From assembly GCF_013694245.2 (NCBI RefSeq), contig NZ_CP059322.2, positions 6,393,001 to 6,457,000 of the forward strand: a stretch of DNA of 64,000 nucleotides. Direction: 5' to 3'. Below the pieces are notes generated by a model. It was not told the origin of the DNA, did no database searches, and saw only the letters and a list, made by a program, of their open reading frames with translations. Below are positions 7,365 through 15,343 of this stretch, in pieces. A program made the translations under genes and the position numbers. The DNA is from Micromonospora ferruginea. GTDB lineage: Bacteria; Actinomycetota; Actinomycetes; Mycobacteriales; Micromonosporaceae. Position 1 is the first letter of the stretch; each line of letters starts with the position of its first letter.

Positions 7365-8846
7365 TCAGCCGGACGCGCCGCCGGTGAAGTTCCACGAGGA
7401 CAGTCGCACCGCGGGCGCCTCCCACCACGACCCGTCGGACCGGTCCGGCTGACGCACCGGCGACCGGCCCAGGCCGAGCACCCGCCCCGGCCCCAACGCC
7501 CGCGGGTAGGACTCGGTGAACCGGAAGTCGCGCACCGCCCGGACGGGCACACCGTCCTCGACCAGCCAGACGCCGTTGCGGGTCAGCCCGGTGACCACCA
7601 ACTGCTTCGGATCCAGCACCCGCGTGTACCAGAAGTCGCTGACCAGCAGCCCCCGCCGCACACCAGCCACCAGGGCCGCGGTGTCCGGGTCGCCGACCGC
7701 CCCGGTCACCCCCGCGCCCACCGTCGCGGCCGGACCGTCGCCGGTCGCGCCCGCCACCCGTTCCGCCGGCAGCAGGCGCAGGTTGTGCGGGATCGGGCCG
7801 AAGGTCGACCCGCCCGGCATGCCGTGCCCGGTCGACCCCGTGCCCGCCTCGGCGCCGCTGCGCCTGTCGTACGCCAACGCGCCGGTGGTGCCGGCCGTCA
7901 CCAGGGACAACGCCCGCCGGGGCGTGCCCTCCAGGTCGAACGGCAGCGTCGACGCGTGCAACGGGTCGTCCACCAGCGTCACCGCCGGGTCGAACTGGGC
8001 CGTGCCCGGCTCGGCGAAGGCCAGGCGCTCGGCGTGCCGCTTGCCGTTGAAGCCGTACCAGGCGAGGTTCTGCAGCAGGTCGGCCACGGCGGCCGGCTCG
8101 AGCACCACCTCGTAGCGACCCGGCGGCAGCTCGACCGGGTCGGCCGCGGCCCGCGCCTTGGCCGCCGCGCGGGCGCCGAGCGCGGCGCCGTCCAGGTCGG
8201 CGAGGCGGTCGGCGCAGAGCCGGGCCACCCCGTCCGCGCCGCCGGCCCGGGCGATGCCGTCCATCGCCGCCTCGGCGGCCCGCCCCACCGCCGAGTGGCC
8301 GGCCGAGTTGGCGAACGCGCCGGACCGGTAGGACGTGCGGCAGTAACCGGCCGCCTCCAACCCCTCGACCGCGTCCACGAACGCGCGTACCCGGGCGGCC
8401 CGCTCGTCGGGCGACGCGAACGCGGTCGCCTCGTCCACCTCCGCGCCGGCCGGCACCGGGGCCGGCGCGGTGAGCCCCGGCCAGGCCGGGTCCGGCGGGA
8501 CCAGCCGGGCCGCCGCTCGGGTCCGCTCGACGAGCGCGGCCAGCCCGTCCGGGTCGACCCGGCTGCCGCCACCCGCGGCGGTCCGGCCGTCCACGTGCAG
8601 CCGGAGCTGCACGGCGGTGCCGGTCTCGGCCACGTTCTGGTGGACGAACGAGTTGGCGAACCGGGTGAGGGCCAGGTCGGTGCGGGTCACCAGCACCTCC
8701 GCCTCGGCGGCCGGACCGGCCACCCGCCGGACCAGCTCCACCACCCGGGCCGCGAGATCCCGCTCGCTCCGCTCGGTGCGTTCGCTCATGCCGTGCCGAC
8801 CGGGCATGCGCTCACGGCCCTCGCTCCGCTCGGTGCGCTCGCTCAT
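7365..8846 (-). CDS. TldE/PmbA-like partner of TldD (metalloprotease family U62)
   Basis: A 493-residue protein of the TldD/PmbA family. The central and C-terminal parts show the PmbA pattern (RYEVVLEPAAVADLLQNL, then FDLEGTPRR, and VSDFWYTRVLDPKQLVVTGLTRNGVWLVEDG). No HExxxH is present, as expected for the non-zinc E partner. TldD and TldE form a heterodimer that degrades unfolded or small peptides, including peptide natural products and antitoxins. ATG 8846 overlaps the TldD stop (ATGA). The first 20 residues come from a repeated element: MSERTERSE occurs at residues 1-9 and again at 20-28, so the ancestral start may be ATG 8789. Confidence 0.88.
   Translation of the reverse strand: MSERTERSEGRERMPGRHGMSERTERSERDLAARVVELVRRVAGPAAEAEVLVTRTDLALTRFANSFVHQNVAETGTAVQLRLHVDGRTAAGGGSRVDPDGLAALVERTRAAARLVPPDPAWPGLTAPAPVPAGAEVDEATAFASPDERAARVRAFVDAVEGLEAAGYCRTSYRSGAFANSAGHSAVGRAAEAAMDGIARAGGADGVARLCADRLADLDGAALGARAAAKARAAADPVELPPGRYEVVLEPAAVADLLQNLAWYGFNGKRHAERLAFAEPGTAQFDPAVTLVDDPLHASTLPFDLEGTPRRALSLVTAGTTGALAYDRRSGAEAGTGSTGHGMPGGSTFGPIPHNLRLLPAERVAGATGDGPAATVGAGVTGAVGDPDTAALVAGVRRGLLVSDFWYTRVLDPKQLVVTGLTRNGVWLVEDGVPVRAVRDFRFTESYPRALGPGRVLGLGRSPVRQPDRSDGSWWEAPAVRLSSWNFTGGASG
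8764..8846. repeat. Direct repeat of 26 bp encoding SERTERSE
   Basis: The stretches 8764-8789 and 8821-8846 are 26-bp copies differing at one position, 57 bp apart and in the same frame. On the minus strand each encodes MSERTERSE. The second copy lies over the tldD/tldE stop-start junction. The same peptide at protein termini is familiar from Micromonosporaceae genomes (recollection), suggesting a short interspersed repeat that donates coding sequence. Confidence 0.8.
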
Positions 8847-10276
8847 GCGCGCACCCCCACTCGGACGCCGCGGAACCGGGCCGGCGCGGCCGGGTGGCCG
8901 GTGTGCCCGACCTGGCCGGGCTGCCCCTTGCCGCAGTTGGGCGTGCCCCAGGCGACCGTCTCCGAGGAGAGCATGTCCATCGAGCGCCAGAAGACCGGCC
9001 CGATGCCGGTGTAGGTCGGGTTGCGCAGCATCCGCCCCCGGCGGCCGTTGCGCACCTCCCAGCCGACCTCGCAGCCGAACTGGAAGTTGAGCCGCTTGTC
9101 GTCGATCGACCAGGACCGGTTGATGTCCATCAGCACCCCGTCGTCGGTCGCCGCGATGATCTCGTCGAGCGTGTGCGGGCCCGGTTCCAGGCCCACGTTC
9201 GTCATCCGCACCATCGGCAGCCGGGCCCAGCCGTCGGCGCGTACGCTGCCGCCGTAGTCCAGGCCGGCGACGGCGGCCGAGTCCCGCCCGGCGAGCACGC
9301 CGACCCACCGCCCCTCGCGTACCGCGTCCCGGCGGACCGCCGGGGAGCCCTCGTCGTCGAAGCCGAAGCTGCCCAGCGCGCCCGGGATGGTCGGGTCGAT
9401 GGTCACGTTCATCAGCTCGGAGCCGTAGCGCAGCGAGCCGAGGCGGGCCAGGTCGAGCCAGGAGGTGCCGGCGAAGGCCGCCTCCCAGCCGAGGATCCGG
9501 TCCAGCTCGATGGCGTGCCCGACCGACTCGTGGATCTGCAACGCGAGCTGCTCGCCGCCGAGGATCAGGTCGGTCTCGCCGGCCGGGCACTCCGGGGCGG
9601 TCAGCAACTCCCGGGACTCCTCGGCGATCCGGGCGGCGTGCGCGGCCAGGTCGAGCGAGGTGACCAGCTCCCAGCCGGTGGTGCCGTACTGCCCGCGGTA
9701 GCTCGGGTAGGACCGGCGCTGCGTCTCGCCGTCGCCGATCGAGGTGGCCGAGATGCCGCCGCCGCACTCCCGGATGTGCTGGTCGATCCGGTGGCCCTCG
9801 CTGGAGACGAACCACTTCGTGGTGTCCCAGATCTGGTAGAGCCCCTCGGCCAGGTCGGCCCCGTGCTCGCGCATCGTGGCGGTGGCGCCGACCAGCAGGT
9901 CACCCTTGTCGGACAGCGGCACCCCGAGCGGGTCGACCGCGCAGTCGGAGGCCCAGCTCGCCACCGCCGCGTCGACTGGCACGAGGTCGATCGGCGGGCC
10001 CGGGACCCGCGCGCTCGCGGTGGCGACCGCCGCCGCGCGCCGGCCGGCGTCGCGGGCCGCGGCGTCGGACAACTCGGGTACGGCGTGGAAGCCCCAGCCG
10101 GAGCCGACCAGGGCGCGTACGCCCAACCCGATGCTCTCGTGCTGGGCCAGCTCCTCGACGTCGCCGTTGCGCGCCGACATCGACTCGTAGCGCCGGTGCA
10201 TCACCCGGGCGTCCGCGTAGCGGGCCCCCGCGTCGAGGGCGGCCTGGACGGCGGCGGTCGCCGCGTCGAATCCCAT
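8843..10276 (-). CDS. TldD family zinc metalloprotease
   Basis: A 477-residue protein. The zinc site HESVGH (H249, E250, H254) matches the HExxxH signature of TldD, and NCGKGQPGQ near the C-terminus supplies the conserved cysteine region. It is the catalytic half of the TldD/TldE protease. ATG 10276 opens at MGFDAATAAVQAAL, where homology begins; an upstream in-frame start would add ten residues. The gene is first in a two-gene operon, overlapping tldE by four bases. TldD/E proteins can mature peptide antibiotics, but no precursor peptide or modifying enzyme is nearby, so a housekeeping role is more likely. Confidence 0.92.
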   Translation of the reverse strand: MGFDAATAAVQAALDAGARYADARVMHRRYESMSARNGDVEELAQHESIGLGVRALVGSGWGFHAVPELSDAAARDAGRRAAAVATASARVPGPPIDLVPVDAAVASWASDCAVDPLGVPLSDKGDLLVGATATMREHGADLAEGLYQIWDTTKWFVSSEGHRIDQHIRECGGGISATSIGDGETQRRSYPSYRGQYGTTGWELVTSLDLAAHAARIAEESRELLTAPECPAGETDLILGGEQLALQIHESVGHAIELDRILGWEAAFAGTSWLDLARLGSLRYGSELMNVTIDPTIPGALGSFGFDDEGSPAVRRDAVREGRWVGVLAGRDSAAVAGLDYGGSVRADGWARLPMVRMTNVGLEPGPHTLDEIIAATDDGVLMDINRSWSIDDKRLNFQFGCEVGWEVRNGRRGRMLRNPTYTGIGPVFWRSMDMLSSETVAWGTPNCGKGQPGQVGHTGHPAAPARFRGVRVGVRA

Positions 10277-10309
10277 GCGCCCGACCCTAGGCGAGCGCAC
10301 CGACATCCG

Positions 10310-10858
10310 TCAGTCGAGCAGATCCTCCGGCCGGATCGTGACCCGGACGGGATCCGTCAGCTCCAGCGTCTCGCCCGCCTTGGTGACGGACCGTTCGACG
10401 TAGTGCGCGCCCCGCCGCTGGTACAGGTGCATCGTCAGGGACTCCTGGTCGACGAGGAGGTACCACTCGATGCCGGCGGCCGCGTAGTAGTGCATCTTGA
10501 GCACCTTGTCGGTGGCGGCGTTGCTGGGGGAGATGATTTCGCAGACCAACCGGACACTGTTCGCCTCGATCACCGGAATGCGGAGGTCGACGTCTTCGAC
10601 GATGGCGAGGTCCGGGATCGGGATCCGACCGGGCCTGAGTCGGACGTTCACCGCCTCCAGCACGCGGAGCCCGGCTTGGCGTACCGGTGTCCGTAGAGCG
10701 GCGCGCAGCTCGCCGGAGATGTTCTGATGCCGTGGGGTGGGACCTGGGGTCACGCAGAGGCTCCAGTCGAAGAGTTCGACGCGTTCCTGCGTCTCGCCGA
10801 GGGCGAGGTACTCCTCTTCGGTCCACGGGCCGTCGTGGCCGAACACCGCCGTGGTCAT
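10310..10858 (-). CDS. Uma2 family protein (DUF820, PD-(D/E)XK fold)
   Basis: A 182-residue protein. The N-terminal WTEEEYLALGE and VELFDWSLCVTPGPTPRHQNISGEL patterns and the core PDLAIVED...RLVCEIISPSN followed by KMHYYAAAGIEWYLLVD are characteristic of Uma2. The family has a restriction-endonuclease-like fold with Asp/Glu/Lys catalytic residues, of which PD, E and K are present here. Members are abundant in Cyanobacteria and Actinobacteria, often in many copies, and have no settled function. It stands alone 33 nt downstream of the tldD start side and may have its own promoter. Confidence 0.85.
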   Translation of the reverse strand: MTTAVFGHDGPWTEEEYLALGETQERVELFDWSLCVTPGPTPRHQNISGELRAALRTPVRQAGLRVLEAVNVRLRPGRIPIPDLAIVEDVDLRIPVIEANSVRLVCEIISPSNAATDKVLKMHYYAAAGIEWYLLVDQESLTMHLYQRRGAHYVERSVTKAGETLELTDPVRVTIRPEDLLD

Positions 10859-11060
10859 GGCTACCTCCCTCGTGTCGGCGGGAATGGTCCCCTGGTTGCC
10901 AGGACCATGGTCGCACCTCCGATGCGACGACGGGGCGGTGGCAGTCAGTTGCGGCGGTGAATGTCCCAGGTGAGGGCTGTTCAGGTCGGAAACCTAGTCG
11001 TTACGCTCTGACCGCTGACAGCCCGGCCTTTGTAGCTTATTTTCGCCTCCAGAGGTTTCC

Positions 11061-11080
11061 TGTAGGTTCTCTTCATCACC
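11061..11080 (+). promoter_or_regulatory. Sequence element shared with 15272-15291, upstream of the oppD operon
   Basis: TGTAGGTTCTCTTCATCACC at 11061-11080 matches TGTAGTTTTTCTTCTTTACG at 15272-15291 in 15 of 20 positions. Both are AT-rich islands directly ahead of the first gene of each importer transcript. A shared promoter or regulator site is an inference. Confidence 0.35.
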
Positions 11081-11095
11081 GAAGGGGAGGCGGTC

Positions 11096-12190
11096 ATGGG
11101 CAGGTCGGAGGCGGTGCCGTCCGGGGAGCCGGACCGCCCGGAGGTGCCGGAGCAGCGCTCCGGTGAAGCGCCCTATCTCCAGGTCAGCGACCTGCGGGTG
11201 CGGTTCGACACCGAGGACGGTGTGGTCAAGGCCGTGGACGGTGTGTCCTTCGCCGTCGAGCGGGGCCGCACGCTCGGGATCGTGGGGGAGTCCGGTTCGG
11301 GCAAGAGCGTGACGTCGCTGGCGATCCTGGGTCTGCACCACTCGAAGCGGGCGTCGATCACCGGGGAGATCTCGGTGGGTGGCCGTCAGCTCGTCGGGCT
11401 GCCCGAGGAGGAGGTGCGGCGGTTGCGGGGTCGGGACATGGCGATGATCTTCCAGGACCCGCTTTCCGCGTTGCACCCCTACTACACGGTGGGCAGGCAG
11501 ATCGCGGAGGCGTATCGGGTGCACCACCCGAAGGCCGGGAAGCGGGAGGCCCGGTCGCGGGCGGTGGACATGCTGCAGCGGGTGGGGATTCCGCAGCCGG
11601 CGAAGCGGTTCGAGCAGTATCCGCACGAGTTCTCCGGTGGGATGCGGCAGCGGGCGATGATCGCGATGGCCCTGGTCAACGATCCGGATCTGCTGATCGC
11701 CGACGAGCCGACCACCGCGCTGGACGTGACGGTGCAGGCGCAGATCCTGGACCTCCTCGCGGATCTGCAGGAGGAGTTCCGCTCGGCGATCATCCTGATC
11801 ACCCATGACCTGGGTGTGGTGGCGCAGGTGGCCGACGACGTACTGGTGATGTACGGCGGTCGGGCGGTGGAGCAGGGCAGCGTGGCGCAGGTGTTGCGCT
11901 CGCCGCAGCATCCGTACACCTGGGGGTTGTTGTCGAGCGTGCCGTCGTTGCACGGTGACGCGGACGCGGACCTGGTGCCCATTGCGGGTAACCCGCCGTC
12001 GTTGATCAACCTGCCGTCCGGGTGCGCGTTCCATCCGCGCTGCCGCTACGCCGACGACCACTCCCGCACCCAGGTGCCGGAACTGCGTGATGCCGGCCAG
12101 CCGGGGCACCTGGTGGCGTGTCACCTGTCGGCGCAGGACCGCACCCGGCTGTATCGGCAGGACGTCGCGCAGACGGGAGTGGCCCGATGA
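11096..12190 (+). CDS. Oligopeptide/dipeptide ABC transporter ATPase (OppD/DppD-like)
   Basis: A 364-residue ATPase. Walker A is GESGSGKS, the ABC signature is SGGMRQR and Walker B is LLIADEPTTAL, with the switch His in ITHDLG. The C-terminal oligopeptide-family extension carries the CAFHPRCRYA cysteine motif typical of OppD/DppD. It energises uptake of peptides with OppF. A clear ribosome binding site (GGGGAGG) lies eight bases ahead of ATG 11096. The stop overlaps oppF by ATGA, so the four genes to 15235 form one operon. The exact substrate (peptide, nickel, sugar) cannot be told from the ATPase. Confidence 0.9.
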   Translation: MGRSEAVPSGEPDRPEVPEQRSGEAPYLQVSDLRVRFDTEDGVVKAVDGVSFAVERGRTLGIVGESGSGKSVTSLAILGLHHSKRASITGEISVGGRQLVGLPEEEVRRLRGRDMAMIFQDPLSALHPYYTVGRQIAEAYRVHHPKAGKREARSRAVDMLQRVGIPQPAKRFEQYPHEFSGGMRQRAMIAMALVNDPDLLIADEPTTALDVTVQAQILDLLADLQEEFRSAIILITHDLGVVAQVADDVLVMYGGRAVEQGSVAQVLRSPQHPYTWGLLSSVPSLHGDADADLVPIAGNPPSLINLPSGCAFHPRCRYADDHSRTQVPELRDAGQPGHLVACHLSAQDRTRLYRQDVAQTGVAR

Positions 12191-13233
12191 GTGTCGAGAC
12201 CGAGCCGCTGCTGTCGGTGCGGGGGTTGACCAAGCATTTCCCGGTCCGCCAAGGCTTGCGGGGCAAGGCGGTGGTGCGGGCGGTCGACGGGCTGGACTTC
12301 GACGTGCGCCCCGGCGAAACCCTCGGGCTGGTGGGGGAGTCCGGGTGCGGCAAGACCACGACCGGGCGGATGCTGGTGCGGCTGCTGGAACCCACGAGCG
12401 GCAGCATCACCTTCGCCGGCCGCGACATCACCCACGCCGGCCGCCGTGACCTGCGGTCACTGCGGCAGGACCTGCAGATCATCTTCCAGGACCCCTACGC
12501 GTCGCTGAACCCCCGCCACACCGTCGGGCGGATCGTGGCCATGCCGTTGCAGGTCAACAACATCACCCCACCCGGCGGCGTGAAACACCGCGTGCAGGAA
12601 CTGCTGGAACTGGTCGGGCTCAACCCCGAGCACTACAACCGCTACCCACACGAGTTCTCCGGCGGACAACGCCAACGCATCGGCATCGCCCGCGCCCTCG
12701 CGTTGAAACCCAAACTCATCGTCGCCGACGAACCCGTCTCCGCCCTCGACGTCTCCATCCAGGCCCAGGTCATCAACCTGCTACGCGACCTGCAACGCGA
12801 CCTGGACCTGGCGTTCGTGTTCATCGCCCACGACCTCGCCGTCATCCGCCACTTCTCCCACCGCGTCGCCGTCATGTACCTCGGCACCATCGTCGAGATC
12901 GGTGACCGCGACACCATCTACACCCGGCCGCAGCACCCCTACACCCGAGCCCTGCTCTCCGCCATCCCCGACGTCACCACCCTCGGACCCGCCGGCCGCA
13001 TCCGCCTCACCGGCGACGTCCCCACCCCCCTCGACCCACCCTCAGGCTGCCGCTTCCGCACCCGCTGCTGGAAAGCCACCGACCACTGCGCCACCGAGAC
13101 ACCCGCACTGACCACCCGCGACGGCGGCACCCAACTCACCGCCTGCCACTACCCGGAGGGCGGACCGGTCGACGCCGGTGCGCCCGCGACCGTCGCCGGC
13201 GGCACCCCGCAACTGAAGGAGGTGGCGGAATGA
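12187..13233 (+). CDS. Oligopeptide/dipeptide ABC transporter ATPase (OppF/DppF-like)
   Basis: A 348-residue ATPase. Walker A is GESGCGKTT, the signature is SGGQRQR and Walker B is LIVADEPVSAL, with the oligopeptide C-terminal motif CRFRTRCWKA. The RxGLRGKAVVRAVDGLDF lead-in is usual for OppF. It is the second ATPase subunit of the importer. ATG 12187 overlaps the oppD stop, and the 3' end overlaps the permease start at 13230. Around 12580-13130 codon use becomes visibly C-ending and A-richer than in neighbours (cacccgc, caacgcgac), which could mark recombination or a codon-usage shift within the gene. Confidence 0.9.
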   Translation: MSVETEPLLSVRGLTKHFPVRQGLRGKAVVRAVDGLDFDVRPGETLGLVGESGCGKTTTGRMLVRLLEPTSGSITFAGRDITHAGRRDLRSLRQDLQIIFQDPYASLNPRHTVGRIVAMPLQVNNITPPGGVKHRVQELLELVGLNPEHYNRYPHEFSGGQRQRIGIARALALKPKLIVADEPVSALDVSIQAQVINLLRDLQRDLDLAFVFIAHDLAVIRHFSHRVAVMYLGTIVEIGDRDTIYTRPQHPYTRALLSAIPDVTTLGPAGRIRLTGDVPTPLDPPSGCRFRTRCWKATDHCATETPALTTRDGGTQLTACHYPEGGPVDAGAPATVAGGTPQLKEVAE

Positions 13234-14237
13234 GCCTCTCCCCGGTCGAGGGTGTGGCCCTCGCGGAGATCGAGTCCCCAGGTGAGGGCGACGAACGCCG
13301 GGACCGGGAGTTCGTCGGCCGCTCGCCCGGTCAACTCGCGCTGGCACGGCTCCGGAGGGACCGCACCGCCATGATCAGCGGCGCGCTGCTCGTCTTCTTC
13401 GTGCTGGTCGCGCTCGCCGTGCCGCTGATCCAGGCGCTGTACGGGGTCGGCCCGAAGGAGCAGTTCCAGAGCCGCCTCGACGGCTACGGCATGCCGCTGG
13501 GCTATGCCGGCGGCGTCGCCGGCGAGCACTGGTTCGGGCTGGAGCCCGGCCTGGGCCGGGACATCTTCATCCGGATGGTGCACGGGCTGCGGACGTCGCT
13601 GTTCATCGCGTTCGCCGCCGCCGTGCTGACCGCAATGATCGGCGTGACGCTGGGTACGCTCGCCGGCTACCTCGGCGGCTGGCTCGACTCGGTGATCAAC
13701 TGGATCACCGACCTGACCCTGGCCATGCCGTTCCTGATCATCGCGCTGGCGTTGATGCCCACCGTCGCGCTGCGCTTCTACGGCCAGCGGGAGGCGGTGC
13801 CCGCGTACTTCCAGATCGGTGTGCTCATCGCGATCTTCGCGCTGTTCGGCTGGACCAGTACGGCCCGGCTGGTGCGCGGCCAGATCATCGCGCTGCGTGA
13901 GCGCGAGTTCGTGGAGGCGGCCCGGGCCAGCGGCGCCGGGCTGGGGCACATGCTGTTCCGCCAGTTGCTGCCGAACGTCTGGGCGCCGATCCTGGTCGCC
14001 TTCTCGCTGGCGGTCCCGCAGTACATCACCAGCGAGGCGGCGCTGTCGTTCATCGGCGTCGGCCTGACCGACGAGACGCCGAGCTTCGGGCGGATGATCT
14101 ACCGCAGTCTGGACTACCTGCAGACCGACCCGTCGTACGTCTTCTTCCCCGGCATCACGATCTTCGCGCTCGTGCTCGCCTTCAACCTCTTCGGCGACGC
14201 GCTGCGCGACGCGCTCGACCCGAAGTCGTCCCGGTAG
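13230..14237 (+). CDS. Oligopeptide ABC transporter permease (OppC/DppC-like)
   Basis: A 335-residue protein. The N-terminus is a soluble stretch of about 45 residues, followed by six hydrophobic segments; TM1 is near MISGALLVFFVLVALAVPLI. The EAA loop is EAARASGAGLGHMLFRQLLPN, which contacts the ATPases. The ending FNLFGDALRDALDPK is the classical OppC/DppC terminus. It overlaps the OppF stop by four bases. A ribosome binding site, AAGGAGG, lies inside the 3' end of oppF. Confidence 0.92.
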   Translation: MSLSPVEGVALAEIESPGEGDERRDREFVGRSPGQLALARLRRDRTAMISGALLVFFVLVALAVPLIQALYGVGPKEQFQSRLDGYGMPLGYAGGVAGEHWFGLEPGLGRDIFIRMVHGLRTSLFIAFAAAVLTAMIGVTLGTLAGYLGGWLDSVINWITDLTLAMPFLIIALALMPTVALRFYGQREAVPAYFQIGVLIAIFALFGWTSTARLVRGQIIALREREFVEAARASGAGLGHMLFRQLLPNVWAPILVAFSLAVPQYITSEAALSFIGVGLTDETPSFGRMIYRSLDYLQTDPSYVFFPGITIFALVLAFNLFGDALRDALDPKSSR

Positions 14238-14248
14238 GAGGCCGACCC

Positions 14249-15235
14249 ATGACGCGTTTCCTCGTCCGCCGGCTGCTCTCGGCCGCGCTCACCCTCTTCG
14301 CGGTCAGCGTGCTCAGCTTCCTGATGTTCTTCGCGCTGCCGCGGGACCCGGTCACCGGCATGTGCCCGAAGAACTGCAACCCGGAGCGGCTGGAGCGGGT
14401 CCGGCAGGAGTTGGGCCTGCGCGACCCGCTGATCAGCCAGTACGCCGGTTACATGAAGGGCATCGTCACCGGTCGGGACCTGGGCAGCGCCCAGGGCGGC
14501 CGGTGCGACGCGCCCTGCCTCGGCTGGTCGTACGTCTCCAACGAGGCGGTGTCGGACACCATCGCCCGGGTGCTGCCGGTGACGCTGAGCATCGTCATCC
14601 CGGCGGCGATCCTGTGGCTGCTGCTCGGCGTCGGGCTCGGCATGCTCTCGGCGCTGCGCCGGGGAAGCTGGCTGGACCGGGCGGCGATCGGCTTCTCGCT
14701 GACCGGCGCGTCGTTGCAGCTCTACTTCGTCGGCGCGGTGCTGCTCATCGTCTTCGTCTACAACCTGCGGTTGCTGCCGGTGCCGAGCTACACCTCGCTG
14801 TTCGACAATCCGTTGAAGTGGGTCAGCGGGTTGGTGCTGGCCTGGGTGGCGCTGGCCTTCCTCTTCTCCGCCATCTACGCCCGGCTGTCGAGGGCGCAGA
14901 TGCTGGAGACGTTGTCGGAGGACTTCGTCCGCACCGCGCGGGCCAAGGGCCTGGCCAAACGCACGGTGTACGGCCGGCACGCGCTACGCGCCGCGATCAC
15001 CCCGGTGGTGACCATCGCCGGGCTGGACGTCGGCGGGGCGCTGGGCGGGACGGTGATCACCGAGACGACGTTCGGCCTGAACGGGATGGGGCGTACCGCT
15101 GTCGACGCGGTCCGCTCCGGCGACCTGCCGACCATCATGGCGACCGTGCTGATCGCGGCGGTCTTCGTGGTGCTGGCGAACGTGGTGGTTGACCTGCTCT
15201 ACGCGGTGATCGACCCGCGGGTACGGCTCGGCTGA
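14249..15235 (+). CDS. Oligopeptide ABC transporter permease (OppB/DppB-like)
   Basis: A 328-residue six-TM permease. The start LVRRLLSAALTLFAVSVLSFLMFF is the typical OppB first helix. The EAA loop reads RTARAKGLAKRTVYGRHALRAA, and VIDPRVRLG is the usual C-terminus. Between TM1 and TM2 lies an unusual periplasmic insert containing four cysteines (GMCPKNC and RCDAPC), possibly two disulfides (inference). It starts 11 nt after the OppC-like gene with AGGAGG well placed. The order ATPase-ATPase-C-B is inverted relative to the common B-C-D-F order. Confidence 0.92.
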   Translation: MTRFLVRRLLSAALTLFAVSVLSFLMFFALPRDPVTGMCPKNCNPERLERVRQELGLRDPLISQYAGYMKGIVTGRDLGSAQGGRCDAPCLGWSYVSNEAVSDTIARVLPVTLSIVIPAAILWLLLGVGLGMLSALRRGSWLDRAAIGFSLTGASLQLYFVGAVLLIVFVYNLRLLPVPSYTSLFDNPLKWVSGLVLAWVALAFLFSAIYARLSRAQMLETLSEDFVRTARAKGLAKRTVYGRHALRAAITPVVTIAGLDVGGALGGTVITETTFGLNGMGRTAVDAVRSGDLPTIMATVLIAAVFVVLANVVVDLLYAVIDPRVRLG

Positions 15236-15271
15236 ACCGCGACGAAATTTATCGACAACTGTTACCCAACT

Positions 15272-15291
15272 TGTAGTTTTTCTTCTTTACG
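15272..15291 (+). promoter_or_regulatory. Sequence element shared with 11061-11080, upstream of the binding-protein gene
   Basis: TGTAGTTTTTCTTCTTTACG is the counterpart of the element ahead of the importer operon, 72 nt before the lipoprotein start. The 108-nt gap before 15344 is markedly AT-rich, so the binding protein probably has its own promoter and higher expression. Confidence 0.35.
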
Positions 15292-15343
15292 ATCCTCGGG
15301 ACGTCGGCGGATGCGCTCGGCGAACGGGTGGAGGAGGTAGGAC

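Noticed and set aside
7365..10276. TldD/TldE pair as part of a modified-peptide (RiPP) cluster
   Set aside because: No precursor peptide, cyclodehydratase, radical-SAM or transporter gene lies beside it; the Uma2 gene is unrelated.
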